Position numbers and translations under genes: made by a program. 64,000 nt of DNA from Paramecium octaurelia (Eukaryota; Ciliophora; Oligohymenophorea; Peniculida; Parameciidae): contig CAJJDP010000014.1 in the NCBI GenBank assembly GCA_905182995.1, forward strand, positions 256,856-320,855, given 5' to 3'. This document shows positions 1 through 11,807 of the stretch, in pieces; position 1 is the first letter of the stretch, and the number at the start of each line of letters is the position of its first letter. The notes beneath the pieces are model-generated. The model was not told the origin of the DNA. It saw nothing but the letters and a program-made list of their open reading frames with translations, and made no database searches.

Positions 1-465
1 GAAAAGTGTTTTGGAGTTGATAAATCTGTGCTTATTTAAACTTCTGGATACTTTACAGAACTATTCAATGGAGATTATGCAGAAGGACAGTTACTTTAAC
101 TCGATTTATCCTATGTTGACCATATTGCTTTTGGCATTGTTCTGATTTTCTCATACAAAAATAATTTGATACTTCCTATTCTAAATAAAGAGGAACTTTT
201 CAGATTATTAGAATTGTGTGATTACCTAGACATGATATAATTAAAACTGAAAACATAATATTATATAGCTTAAACTGTAGATAAAAACACAATATAAGAA
301 ATATACAATCTCTCAATTGAACATCAGAATAATTAGTTATAAAATTTTTGTGCATTTAAGGTTTCAAAATTGAAAATGCCATTGCAAGAAATTGATAATT
401 TATAAAGTTAACAAGTAAATAATATGAAAAGAATAAGAAAATTGTCAATAGTTAATGAATAATGA
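1..465 (+). CDS. BTB/POZ domain protein, 3' part only
   Basis: Frame 1 is open from the window edge through many TAA/TAG (Gln) codons to TGA at 463-465, giving the last 154 residues. The first ~85 residues fit the second half of a BTB/POZ fold: a pocket like 'VLIQTSGYFTELFNGDYAEG', then a leucine-rich stretch ending 'LLELCDYLDMIQLKLK', as in BTB helices A3-A6. BTB domains dimerise and often link substrates to cullin-3 ubiquitin ligases. The C-terminal ~65 residues are polar and I do not recognise them. The start and any upstream domains lie outside the window. The family call rests on pattern similarity only. Confidence 0.7.
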
Positions 466-1679
466 TTAGTTATATATACTACTACAATTATCATAAAAAC
501 TATATTTTCTGTATAATGATTGCAATTTAATCATGCATAATGCAATTATGATAACAAGACTAATATTTTAATTAGAATTGCAAGTCATTCTAAAAATTAT
601 TTTAGTTATAATATCTCTTCTTTTTAAAAGAACTTTTTCTGTTTTTGTGGTTTATCTAGAATAACTTCTCGAAAAAGGTTTTTAATTCATTATATATCAA
701 TCAAAGGAAGAAAAGTTTGAAGGTTACCTATAGAATAATGTATGCAGAAACTTTAACTGATTTTATTATTACTAAAAATTATATAAAATAATTGATCGTA
801 TCTTAGAAAAACCATTCCTTATAAAATTTATACAAATATAGGATTAGTTATCCTGATGATATCTAATTATAGCTGATTGCAAATTTGTTATTTTCGAGGT
901 AAGCCGTCAGCTAAATTTATATAGTCTACATTTTATGATTAGAAGCGAAAGACAAAAAGTGATTGGCTTTAGAAAGACTTATTGTCTATTTTCAAACATT
1001 ATAGAATTAGAATTTGTGATAATGCTAATATAAATATTAGAAAAGCATGAATTGGAAATTTATTTGATCTATTTGTGCAATCTGATTCTTCAATTAGGAG
1101 TAAACACTTATTTCAATTGATAATATCGTATTTGGATTAAGCATTTTGACAAGAATAGAAAAAATGAAGGCGGTGTATTATAATAAATAAACAACTTTTC
1201 TATAAAAATAAGATAAAATGGAGACTAACTGATTCTTTGTATAAAATGATTATTATTATTTACAAATGTGTTATTTACAAATGACTTCAAATCAGTTGTA
1301 ATAAATTTTGATATTATTTTAAATGACGTAAACTTGTTCTTAATTAAAATGTTTGGGATAGATGCAACTACCAAATATTTTAGCAAGTATCGTTTACAGG
1401 GTCCTAAACACTTTCCATGAACCTCCTAACAATATATTAATAAAGTTGATTTGATTCAATCGGGATATCTGTGTGTTTTGAAGAAGATGACGACATTTTA
1501 AAATCCTACCTCCAATATAATCTAAAATTAACAGAAATTATCAGAAAATTTATATAATCATAATTTGCATCATCAGAATTAATGCATAATTTTCTGCATT
1601 TTCTGATCGTATATATATTCAAAAATGTTCTAATTAAAACTCATTAATTTATAAATATACATTCAGCAAAAACAACAAG
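466..1679. other. gene-poor AT-rich stretch
   Basis: No complete gene is convincing here. Short open stretches in the ciliate code exist around 640-940 and 930-1130, but none has a recognisable motif, matching intron borders or sustained coding character. Some could be decayed gene pieces. Confidence 0.5.
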
Positions 1680-1883
1680 ATGACTGAACAACTTAATAAT
1701 CAAACTTAAATCACATTGATGACTGACAGATATAATGAACAATACGAAAATACCAAAGAAACAGAAATAAAAATGCAAAAAGGAATAAAAAAAGACTTGA
1801 CAGATTGTGTCACAAAAGTAGTTGGAGAAGTGGCAATGAAAGTTTGCTTTGCTTTAACAGTTGCTTTCTGTATCGGGTGTTGA
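1680..1883 (+). CDS. small protein with hydrophobic C-terminus, 67 aa
   Basis: ATG at 1680 opens a 68-codon frame ending TGA at 1881, with one TAA read as Gln. Residues 1-45 are polar and charged, rich in E/K/T/N; the end (about 48-67) is a hydrophobic run, 'VAMKVCFALTVAFCIGC', with cysteines. This suggests a tail-anchored membrane protein or one whose terminal Cys residues are acylated. I do not recognise the family. Its isolation in AT-rich DNA, its clean start and its non-random composition argue that it is real, but with no homologue in view it stays a hypothetical gene. Position and membrane role are inference. Confidence 0.5.
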
Positions 1884-3458
1884 GAACTCAACCATAAAAA
1901 CTTTCTTTTCTTGACTTATATATTTTTGTGTATAGCATTTTAAACCTTAACAAAAACAACTAATTCTTATAAATACATATCTGGATTATACAATTTTTAG
2001 TTGTGTAACCATATTATAAATTTAGACTTATATATTCCTCTTCAAAAAGGGACATTACGAAAAATTTATTGTATAACAGATTAATTGCTGAAGTAAACTA
2101 ATACAGTACTATTTTTGAATAAAATGTTTCACTAAATTTATATTACTCATAAAATACCCCTAATGTCTTAGGCTTTAGACATCTCGTCCTTAAAATCTCT
2201 TTTAATTTTGACAAATTCCCAAAGTACACACAATTAGTAAAGGAACATTATTATTATAATTTTTAAGCTATGAGACTCTAATATAATATTATAATAAACA
2301 CTAAAGAACATATGTAATATAATTAGTAATCATAAATTAAACATGCAATATGTATTTAGTTGTTTTAAGAATAAGGGTTCATTATTACTTGGAATAAATT
2401 AGACCTCATATTAAATTTTTATATAATTAAAGAGGAACATACTTTATAATTAATCTCAAATCATTAACAGCATCATTTGGATTACGAATTAAATCAAAAT
2501 GACTACCTTTAATAATTTAGGCAAAAGTATTAAAATAAACAATGAGATAAAAAATATTATCTCAAATAACCTATATATTACACATTACTTTAATTCAACA
2601 GGATTAGATTAATGAAGAGATTCAATGCAAGTGTCCCTTCTGCCTATCTTCCAAAAATAAGAAATTTATCATTGAATTATATAAACTCGTATTGTATTAT
2701 AAATAATTTCAAATATTTCATATAATGTTTCAGTTAAAAAAAAGAGTTTAGTAATTATATATTTGGTGATAATAAAAGTGAAGTTGACATCTACAGAATG
2801 GAACTGAATTTATTAGAATTTGATTTATAAAAACAATCATTAATTTATATTTTTAACTTGTTAGATAAGTGATCAAATGATTTAACCAATAACGATATTG
2901 AGATTAAGAAAAGAATAATTGACATAGAAACATAGAAACATAGAAAGTAATGTTTAATATTTTGTTTCAACATTGAAATTATTATTAGTTAATGTTATCG
3001 GATAAAAAATATTTAAGTTTAGTTGTAGTATGCTAATTTCAATAAATGCGTATTTAATTGTATTGTAAATCTTTATCAAAGATATGAAAATATGCTAATA
3101 TGTTATAAATTAATATCAATTTGCATTGTATCTTGTAGACTTTACATAATTGGAACAATAGAGATGAAAATCAATATTCTCCTATTACTAAACCTTAAAA
3201 TAAATTAAGATAAAATAATGAAGGAATGAAAAAATAATTTATATTTGACTTGACTTTTTAGGATATAAGGAATAATTCAAACTACCTCAATAACCATCTT
3301 ATTTCACAATATATTATGTTTAATGCTTTAATAGATGATAAAAAGAAGATTGCTAGTAATACTAAATTTATGAATAGAATAAGATAAAAGATTTAATATC
3401 ACCTAAAATGTGATTTCACCGATTAATTAATCAAATTTATTTATATCTAGTCTTCGTC
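1884..3458. other. gene-poor stretch with one weak ORF
   Basis: Mostly low-complexity AT-rich DNA. The one stretch worth noting is an 86-codon ciliate-code frame at 2612-2872 (+), starting 'MKRFNASVPSAYLPKIRN'; it has no known motif and its upstream frame is also open, so it could be chance. Confidence 0.4.
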
Positions 3459-4202
3459 ATGTTAACTTAAGTTAAAATAACAAATAGAAACCCAAAAGCT
3501 ATAAAAACCAAGAGAGATAAGGATTAAGGAGGAAACAAAAATGTCCTATTATAGTAAACCTGTCATCATCCTGTCAATTCAAATTCTGAAATCTTCATCT
3601 CTGATCATGAATCATTTACTTCAAGTAACGATGAACCCAATAGTATGCATTTATGTCATTTTTAGAAGTGTGTGATATAACTGAAAATGCAGATAACGTT
3701 TATTCGCAATAATTTCTGATGCATAAAGATAACCAAGCAAACAACAGCCTTAAACCACAGAAGATGAAATAAATACGCTATTCAGTTAAGAAAGATAAGG
3801 AAATAAAACAAAGAAGGTCTAAAAATAGAATTAAGACATTTTCTAAAGAAGAAGATCAACGATTGCTCAACTATATACTTAAGAAAGGACCCAAGTTCCA
3901 TAAGTTCTCCAGATATTTCCCTGGAAAAACATCAAACATGTTAAAAAATAGATATTACAAATAACTAAGATTTGTTTGGGATCATACTTTGGAAAAGTAC
4001 AATTTTTACATATTTAAGACAATACCATCCTGTGAATTGCATTCCAAGGGATCAACCTCGAAAAACAGAAAAAGAACCCGATTAGCTAAACATAGAAACT
4101 ATAGAAGAACTTTAATTGTTTCCAGAAGCAGAATGCGTACTGTCAAAATTTTTAGGTTGTTTATCTACAACATTTATTAATATTCATACACAGCTTCTAT
4201 GA
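3459..4202 (+). CDS. single SANT/Myb-domain protein, 232 aa
   Basis: Three exons with introns 3643-3665 (23 nt) and 3997-4018 (22 nt); removing both gives one 233-codon frame. After a polar N-terminus and a basic patch ('RRSKNRIK') comes a single SANT/Myb repeat at about residues 115-165: 'KTFSKEEDQRLLNYILKKGP', then 'FPGKTSNMLKNRYYKQLR', with the spaced aromatic and basic residues typical of Myb-type DNA or histone-tail binding. The C-terminus holds a hydrophobic helix, 'EAECVLSKFLGCLSTTF', matched by the paralogue at 29290-29806. The protein is therefore likely a nuclear regulator with a paired C-terminal module. The ATG at 3459 is the first in frame; upstream DNA is low complexity. Confidence 0.75.
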
Positions 4203-5157
4203 GAGTACTGATGATGAATATTTATAAACAGTATATTGAGTATATATTCTTTAAGATGTTTTCAAAAAGTTAGATTTTAATTTTAAAAACTTACATTATT
4301 ACAAATCCTCATCATTTCAAACTTTCATTTGAAGTGCTGAACCCTGTTTTATATATATAAAATTATTTTCAATCATACTCATATCTTTTGAAAAGTTTAT
4401 AAATACAAATAATTTATTGAATTCACTTAAAATTCTGACAAGAGTTAGACAACCTCTCTGAAACAACCTTTAGTTTCACCTTCTTCACCATTATGTTTTA
4501 AGTTAGTTTAGAGATAAAATAAAATTAAATATTTAGCAAAAAATAAAGAATTATATTTAAACTAGTAATTCATTCAAATTATATAATTGACAATTATATT
4601 ATGAAATAGAGCGGCGTTTTTTTGGACTTTAATAATTTTTATGAAACTTCGTATTTTTGATGTTTGTAGTTGTAAACCAGATCAGTAGTAATATGAATTC
4701 AAGTCATCTATTACTTTAATAGAGATCTATAAAGAGTTTTATTAAAAGTATGAATGTAAAACTTTAGTAATAAAATGACTTATTTTTTATTAATACTAAA
4801 ATATTTACTCAAAACATTTTTTAATATTAAAACAATAATATCATAATTTTTATATATATATATTTTATATAAAATATTAATTCAGTGTTTCTGTTTTCTT
4901 TATTTAGTAAATTCACTCATTACATATGTAATAGCCCATAAAATTTAACTATTCTTAAATAAATAAACGAAGATAAAATCAAAATTTCGAAAGCCACTTT
5001 TCATAACAATCACATTCATCAAACGAGAATAGATAGACATTATTTATTGATTGGAGTTTTGAAAATTTTACTTTAAATTACTATTAAGATTTAGTTTGAA
5101 TAGTTTAGAATAACATCGTACATAATAAATAATACATAAACATATAGTATATTCAAT
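4203..5157. other. intergenic AT-rich stretch
   Basis: No supported gene. The sequence is dominated by A/T runs between the 3' end of the SANT gene and the 3' end of the small MGC protein on the other strand. Confidence 0.5.
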
Positions 5158-5394
5158 TCATTGTTTTTGTGCTTCTTTATGAGTAGAAATGTATGAGACA
5201 TTCTTTCCTTCACTAAAGGCAGGCGATACATCTGTCAATATTTACTTTTTAGCCTAAGTAATCCTTGTGGAGTTAATTTTGTATTCCCTTGATACTATTC
5301 CTTCTTCTTTACTCATTTTTCTACCAACTTAGAGGGGAACACTAACAAAACACATATCCTTCTTAGATTTTAGTTTTGTTTATGTACAACCCAT
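5158..5394 (-). CDS. small MGC-start (acylated) protein, 78 aa
   Basis: An uninterrupted 79-codon frame on the minus strand. The protein begins 'MGCTQTKLKSKKD': glycine at position 2 fits N-myristoylation, Cys3 fits palmitoylation, and the basic residues that follow favour binding to the inner face of the membrane. The rest is soluble, with two methionine-led segments ('MCFVSVPLQVGRKMSKEEG') and a polar end 'THKEAQKQ'. No catalytic motif is visible, so it may be a membrane adaptor or regulatory peptide. The family is unrecognised. The in-frame Met further inside (residue 27) is a less likely start because it would discard the lipidation signal. Confidence 0.65.
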
Positions 5395-5589
5395 TTATTA
5401 TAAAATAATTTATGTATTTTTAGAGGTTTTGATAAAGAATTATATATCTGAAAACAAAGTTTATCAAATTAATACTTGGTAATTCAAAACGAGAAGAAAA
5501 TTGTAGTAGTTAATATATATTATAAATTATTTTCATTTTAGTTTTTGAATAGAAAGCTTATTTAAGGAGAGTAAACCAATTAACTGATT

Positions 5590-5952
5590 ATGAAGGCTAT
5601 TATAAATGAAATGAACTTACCATTCAACCACCATATTAAAGAGTATCCTTTTGGTATATTATTTGATTAATAACTATTTCTACTCTATTTATTTGTTTAA
5701 AGAGAATTGATTGAGTTGAATGAAGTCAGATAATTTGATTTACTTGCCCAAAATTTAGCAATCATTTTCAAAAGCATAAATAATTGCCTTTCAGTATTTT
5801 TTCGAAATAACAATTATTCTTTATCCATCTGGATAATTATGCACTTAGGTTTCAGTTTAACTTTGAGTTTACACTCTTTTGTTTCCTGTCTCTTTTATTT
5901 TGAGACATCTTATTTGTAAGTGATAATTACCTATCAATATTTATACCTTTGA
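5590..5952 (+). CDS. possible overlapping ORF, 120 aa
   Basis: ATG at 5590 opens a 121-codon frame in the ciliate code, ending TGA at 5950. The middle reads like an amphipathic helix ('RELIELNEVRQFDLLAQNLA'), but the last ~54 codons lie antisense to the final exons of the CMGC kinase, where open frames can arise by chance. No motif is recognised. It may be a short gene ending before 5791, or a shadow. Confidence 0.3.
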
Positions 5953-6979
5953 AGTATAAATGCTATAGAGCTGCCTGAGCGGATATCCTTTTTGTAGGAT
6001 CAAGAGTCAACATCTAGTCTATAAGATTGACTAAGAGGGGAGACATTTTCCTTTCAAGTAATGAATGTAAGATCTTGGGAAAATTCTCACTGCTGATCAA
6101 TTTAGAGTAATTACTTAGTTTGGTCACTCCTTACCAAGTTTCTATGAAATTGAGTATGAATCAAATACCTTCAGTCGGAGTTCCACATAACTTTTAAATT
6201 TATTGAAAACTATTGAAATCAGTCGATCCCTTGAAGGGATTGCTTCTAAAGAGAAGTTCGATAAACAAAACCCCTGCTGACCAAACATCAACCTTAGAGC
6301 AGTATTTTTAACCTAATATTAGTCATTTAATAAACCAAGGAACACTTCTGGAGCCCTGTATTGATGATTTTATATTCTGGTGGTTTGAGGCTTGAATTTT
6401 TTTAAATTTTGAGCCATTCCCAAATCACAAATTTTAATTGTTAAATTTTTGTGTAAAATATTGTTAGCTAAAATAGGTTTCAACAGTTTTACGTTTAAGG
6501 TCTCTGTGTATTATGCCGAGATCATGTAAATAAGCTAAGCCTTTTAACACTTAAAACATAATCTACTTGGCTTAAACCTCAGTGAAGATGTCTCTTCTCA
6601 TAGCGGTAAGCAAATCTTCCTCTATATATTCCATTATTATGTATGTCTTTCGATTTTAATAAGCTAATTCTTTAAATAACACTATTTAATCACAATGAAG
6701 AGATCTGAGTATTTCAATCTCTCTTAATACTTAAGCATTTATCTTATATAGAATAATATATCAAACCCCTTAATCATTAATACGTTGGGATAATTCTTTG
6801 ATGGCAACTGTCTCTCTGGTGTGCATATTCACACCTTGATATACAGTTCTAAGATTAAAATGATCAATTTACCCATAATCGCCATACCCAATATTCTTTT
6901 GAATAATAAACTTTGATTTTAGCTCTTTGGTTTACATAGAAGAAGAAGATATTCGTTAGAAAGTGAAATCCTAAATCAT
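5791..6979 (-). CDS. CMGC-type (CDK-like) serine/threonine kinase, 355 aa
   Basis: Six exons; introns at 5909-5930, 6142-6168, 6313-6335, 6468-6492 and 6743-6766 give one 356-codon frame. All kinase landmarks are present: glycine loop 'GYGDYGQI' (about 31-38), catalytic Lys in 'VAIKEL' (~61), 'IIHRDLKPNNIL' (~148-159), magnesium loop 'CDLGMA' (DLG instead of DFG, common in CMGC kinases), 'YRAPEVFLG', 'SKVDVWSAGVLFIEL' and 'LCGTPTEETW', a CMGC-type helix ending as in CDK relatives. The tail after 'TKRISAQAALQHLYF' is short and polar. It presumably phosphorylates Ser/Thr in cell-cycle or ciliary control; the substrate is unknown. Its 3' end faces the MGC-protein gene. Confidence 0.85.
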
Positions 6980-7142
6980 TGAAAAAAGGAATATATTAAT
7001 TTATATTTATAATAAATATCAGATGTTTAATCATTCTATTTTTTGGACAAGAAAGCAGTGTTCTAATGGGATTACTGAAAACCAATATAATTTTGTTGCT
7101 TCAACACAAACACACTATAAAATTATCACATAAATAATATAA

Positions 7143-9145
7143 TCAACTTTTATAGCATTCAAATTCATCGCCAACTTTGACTTCAACATTTGATATAATT
7201 GATAATCCACAATCCTTCCCAGATTCTATACGGTCAACCTCCTCTTTAAAGTGCTTTAAATTGGCAATTTCCAGATCAGCTGCAACAACCTTTCCCCCTC
7301 TCAATAATCTCACTCTGCATTTTTTATTCAAGATTCCATGGGTGACAGTCAAACCATAAATCTTTCTTGATTGCCCTTTGAGTTTCACATCGAATATATT
7401 CTATACTTTGGCTGTCCCTATTACACTAACTTTGACATTCCTAGGAGCTGTGACAAGAGTTTTTAAATCATCAATTAAATGATAGATAATTTAATGTTAG
7501 ACTATGTCTATCTTATCTTATTAAGCCTATCTAATGATATCATTCGGAACATTGGAATTCAATGTAACTATTGTAGCACCAAACAATTAAGCATCCTTAA
7601 AGTCTTTCTAGGTTACATCTCCCACACCTGATGATAGTATCAATATCTCAGCATTCTCCTTTTCCTTTAATTAATTCACTAATTTAATTAGAGTCTCCAA
7701 AGTTCCAAAATCTTAACCTTTAATCACTAGTTTTAAGACTTATGTATCTGGAGCAAGATTAATCATTTAAGATGAGAATAATTCATGCTATCTAAGTTTT
7801 TCTACCAAAGCTTCCTTAATTTCTGGATCCTCAGTTGATTCTATTTCTTCTCTCAACATGTTTTAAATTTCCTTATATTTTTCTATAAGATGTTTAGTAT
7901 CACCATAGACATCTCGCTTTTCATGTTTATTTTAAAATTTAATCTTTCCAAATGATCCATCAATCATTTCTGCATTTTACAATTATTTAAGTTCTGCTTC
8001 TTTTTTTCTTTTATTGACAATCAATTAAGCTATTAATTCATTTTTTGCAACAAAAAATTTGGAACCACTCTAAGGAATCTCTTTTAATCCAATCTAAAAA
8101 TATTAAAATTATAAAATACAATTTCAATTGCACTTGAAGGTCCTGCTACCTATAAAGTATTTGATCTATCATCTCTCATAACTCTAATTTTTCCATATTA
8201 ATTGCCAACCACAATTATATCATTAATTTTGAGACTTCCTTTTTGCACAATTATTGTAGATCCTCTTTCTTCAGTCAATTCTGCCTATCTTGCTTCTAGA
8301 ACAACTCCTTAAGCAGGAACCGTAGGATCTGCCTTTAATTCTAAGAGCTCTCCTTGAAATTGAATCAATTCTAATAATAAATCAATATTCTTCCCAGTTT
8401 TTGCACTTATATGTACAACTGGAATATTTCCTCCTTAAGTTTCCAAATCGAGACCACACTCCAATAATTCTAATTCTATATCTTCTGGATTAACATTAGG
8501 AACATCGATTTTATTGATGGCAACAATAATAGGTATATTTAATTAGGAAGCAATTTAGATGACTTCTTTGGTTTGAGGTTAAACTCCATCTGCTGCAGAT
8601 ACCACTAAAATAATCATATCAGTAAACTCAGCACCTCTCTATCTCATATTAGAAAATGCCTCGTGTCCTGGAGTATCAATAAATGTGATTTAATTGTCTC
8701 CCACTTTTACATGAAAAGCACCAATTTTTTATGTAATTCCCCCCACTTCTCCTTCAGCTATATTTGAATTTCTGAGTCTATCTAATAATGTAGTTTTTCC
8801 ATGATCAACATGCCCCATAATAGTTACAATAGGAGGTCTCGTTATTGGATTTTCTTTGTAAGAGCTTAAATTATATAATGGCAAAATGGGTTCAACAAGA
8901 TCTTTAGTTATTTTAGTATAATTAACAGGTTATTTAGAAAATTGATTTATTGTTCTTATTAGTTCTTTTTAGTCAATATCAGTCAAGATAGAGAGTTATT
9001 AGATTGAAAGCTATTCAGAGAGGGTTATGTTTTTTAAAACCATTTTTGTGGGGATGTTGTCTGGGTTTGAATATTTAAAGATTTGTTACTAGGATTCTTA
9101 TATGGCTTAGGCAAACCTATAACAGAACTTTCTAAAAATAATCAT
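7143..9145 (-). CDS. mitochondrial translation initiation factor IF-2
   Basis: Two exons with one 26-nt intron (8094-8119) encode 658 residues. The N-terminus, '[16 protein letters not shown]', is basic, hydrophobic and free of acidic residues, as in a mitochondrial presequence. The GTPase domain follows: G1 'GHVDHGKT' (~111-118), G2 'GGITQ', G3 'DTPGHEAF', G4 'NKID' and G5 'SAKTG', then the beta-barrel domain II ('[12 protein letters not shown]'), a charged linker, domain III and the fMet-tRNA-binding C2-like end '[20 protein letters not shown]'. IF-2 brings initiator tRNA to the small mitoribosomal subunit and promotes GTP-dependent subunit joining. The length is normal for mtIF2. I chose the most upstream ATG because it supplies the targeting peptide. 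Confidence 0.93.
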
Positions 9146-9227
9146 AATTAAATTTTATTACATTAGAACCCCAAAATTAGGAAAGTTTTATAAAAGATAA
9201 TAAATCATAACTTGTATAATAATAATG

Positions 9228-10037
9228 TCATTAAATCATAATTAATATTGCTAGAATGATGATTTAAATTAAAGGGGCATAGCAAAGTTCACAACTTCCA
9301 CTATCCAAGTTTCCACTATTCCATAGTGCATAATTTAATGTATTTAAGCTACATGTGAATGCTGATAAATCAGATAATGAAGCATCCCGACATCTTGCTG
9401 GCTTAGCTGAATAATCAACATAGCAAGGTTAAATATCAGTGTTATTACCATTTTTAGATAAAAATAAAGTGCATTCGGATGGAGGTTTATTATCACAGGT
9501 GGCTGTAACACATGTTTGAGTATTAATCATCCAAGTACAATATAAATTATATGTTTAACACTAAGATTAAGTATCTATTAGAGAGCAACTAAAATCTTAA
9601 CATTAATTATCGCTCCATAAACATAATTAACCTTAACCAGAGTACAAGCATTCTTATTATACTTTATATTGGGGACAAGCATTCAGAGTCAAGCTTTAGC
9701 ATGCTTTCGTGGTAGAATTATATAATCCGCAATAGAATGATTGTGACTCACAATCTTATTAGGATGTTGCAATCAATGTACTACAATCCGCAAAAACTGC
9801 ACAGGTATTATCTTTTGAATTGTAATAACATCCTTGCGAACTCTTACATTAAAATGGATAATAGAGTTAAGAGCATGTTTTTGTTTAACAAGCGGTGGTT
9901 GTGTTCCATATACATTATTAATTTAAATTGCATTCAAAATCATTTAGGTATGAGATGCAATCGCATTTTTTCTTTTAGTTGATGAAGATTGCACTTGTGT
10001 TAAATACAAAAGCCATTGTTATTATAAATGATATCAT
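9228..10037 (-). CDS. secreted Cys-rich surface-antigen-like protein, 269 aa
   Basis: One intronless 270-codon frame. It starts with a signal peptide ('MISFIITMAFVFNTSAIF') and ends with a short hydrophobic tail ('PLIQIIILAILIMIQ') after a small-residue region, the plan of a GPI-anchored protein. Between them about 25 cysteines recur at roughly regular spacing in units such as 'CDCISYLNDFECNLNQQCIW', with Gln- and Thr-rich filling, as in the periodic half-repeats of Paramecium surface (immobilisation) antigens and related small surface proteins. At 269 residues it is far smaller than a classical i-antigen, so it is better called a mini surface protein. Role on the cell or cilium surface is inferred from this architecture. 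Confidence 0.75.
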
Positions 10038-10090
10038 TTTAAAATAAATAATAAATAGTTTCCTCAATTTTTATTTATATATATTATAAA

Positions 10091-10514
10091 TCACTCCATG
10101 CTAGCCTTCTTGCGTTCATAAATGTTAAGAATAGAGATCTTTTCCCCTCCCTTCTATCTTCCAATTTTAACACCTCTCATCATAATTCTCATTTTTCTAC
10201 CATCCACTAATTTCCTATTAAATTCAAGTTTTCTCCATTATGTCATAAATGGAAACCATTACCTGTTAGCATATTATAAATCATTACGCTGGATTCCATA
10301 CAGGGACACTATACTATCGAGCTCTATTTTAGCCTGAATCTAATCTCTTAATAGCCTTCATTCCATTTCTTAAATTACCACCAAAGGAAATTCCAAATAT
10401 ACGAGCTGCCACCAGATCTAATTTTTATGATGGAGTCAAGCTGTCCATTTTATATGATGATCTAACTGATGGTGAAATACCAAGTCGAAAGTTAGGCAAC
10501 TTAATATGAGGCAT
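10091..10514 (-). CDS. small basic orphan protein, 132 aa
   Basis: Two exons joined over a 25-nt intron (10263-10287) give a 133-codon frame from 'MPHIKLPNFRLG' to 'LNIYERKKASME'. The protein is strongly basic (many R/K), contains 'GGNLRNGMKAIKRLDSGQNR' and an aromatic segment, 'QWFPFMTQWRKL', and has no membrane segment or known catalytic motif. It sits between the Cys-rich protein and the MORN protein, all on the minus strand but separately promoted. The composition would suit a mitochondrial or ribosome-associated protein, but this is a guess. The start is the first ATG that keeps the frame. Confidence 0.6.
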
Positions 10515-10587
10515 AAATATAATCTAATAATAATTTAAAATTATGAAAGAAAAAACAAGAAATAAATTAGTATCTTCTTTTTTGTAT

Positions 10588-11807
10588 TCAGGAAGTTTAG
10601 TATGAAGAAGTCCATTTTACTCTTTTACCATTGATCCATTCCCCTTCTCTATATAATCCACTTTTTGAATAGAAAGTTCCTTATCCATGTTCTTTGCCAT
10701 CAACCCAATTGCCTTTATACATTGATCCATCGGTATATGTGAAGTCCCCAAATCCATGTTTTTTATCTTTCACATACTAATCATTATAATAAAATTTACA
10801 TATCCATCATAGCATCTACCATCTGGCCAAGTAAATGTCCCATATCCATCCATTTAATTATCCTTCCACTATCCATCATATTTACGACCATCTGGAAAAT
10901 TAAACACTCCTTTTCCATTAAATTTATTATTAACAATTGAACCCTTATACCTTTTTTTAGCTGAACTAATACTTGGATCCATCTGAAAAAACAAATTCTC
11001 CGAAACCTGTTTTGTTTCCATCCACAAATTTTCCTTTGAAATTTGTTCCATCTGAAAACTTTTCGTTCCCATCTCCTTATTATTTATCATTAACCCAATA
11101 GCCTTCATAAGAATACCCTAATGAAGTCACTTATTTCCCAAATCCATTCGCTTTATTGTCCTTGAATTCTCCTTCATAATAATCTCCAGTCACAAAAATC
11201 AACCTTCCATAACCATCCATTTAATCATTTTTCCAAAAACCCTCATATACACTTTTGTCTTGAAAAATTGCTCTGCCTTTTCCATGTCTTTTACCCAACT
11301 TCCATTAGCCTAAATATATTGTTCCATCAGCAAGTAAATATGGGTCTAAAAAAGTTGCACTCAATTCTTCCTCCTCATAGTTTTAGCTTTCCTTCTTTAA
11401 ATACTCTTTATAATTAAAGTTCCCGATTCGAAATATTAAAGAATTGATCGATGCAGGATATTCACTCTATTTTCTCTCAACTTTGATGCCATCAGGAGGA
11501 GAATGATCTACAATAATAGGGACTTCTTTTATCTATTCCATCTATGCAACTTCATCTTAAGGTTACTAATGAACAATTGCAATTTCAATAGGCTCCTAAT
11601 GACTTCTCTAGCTGTCGTTTGTAATAGATACTGGAACTGTAGGTCGTCTCTTTCGATTCTTGAACTCTATTTATTCTTTAAACCAAAAATACATCTGTAA
11701 GCCCTTTGGATTAAAATAGCTTTTTAGGTGTAGACACTCAGGAAAGATAGTTCAAAATTTGGCATAACAATTTACAATTAACCCTGCGTACCGCAACATG
11801 TTCCCAT
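10588..11807 (-). CDS. IQ-motif and MORN-repeat protein with acylated N-terminus, 385 aa
   Basis: Four exons; introns 10777-10799, 10951-10972 and a very short one at 11667-11683 (17 nt). Residues 1-6, 'MGTCCG', carry a Gly2/Cys4/Cys5 pattern for myristoylation and palmitoylation. An IQ motif follows at about 33-45 ('ILIQRAYRCIFEFKNR'), a calmodulin-binding site. From about residue 170 there are about ten MORN repeats of the YxGxWxxxxxxGxGxxxxxxG type, for example 'YEGFWKNDQMDGYGRLIF' and 'YKGNWVDGKEHGQGTFY'. MORN arrays bind membranes or cytoskeleton. A calmodulin-responsive membrane scaffold, perhaps cortical or ciliary, is inferred. The 17-nt intron is needed both to restore the frame and to complete the IQ motif. 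Confidence 0.85.
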
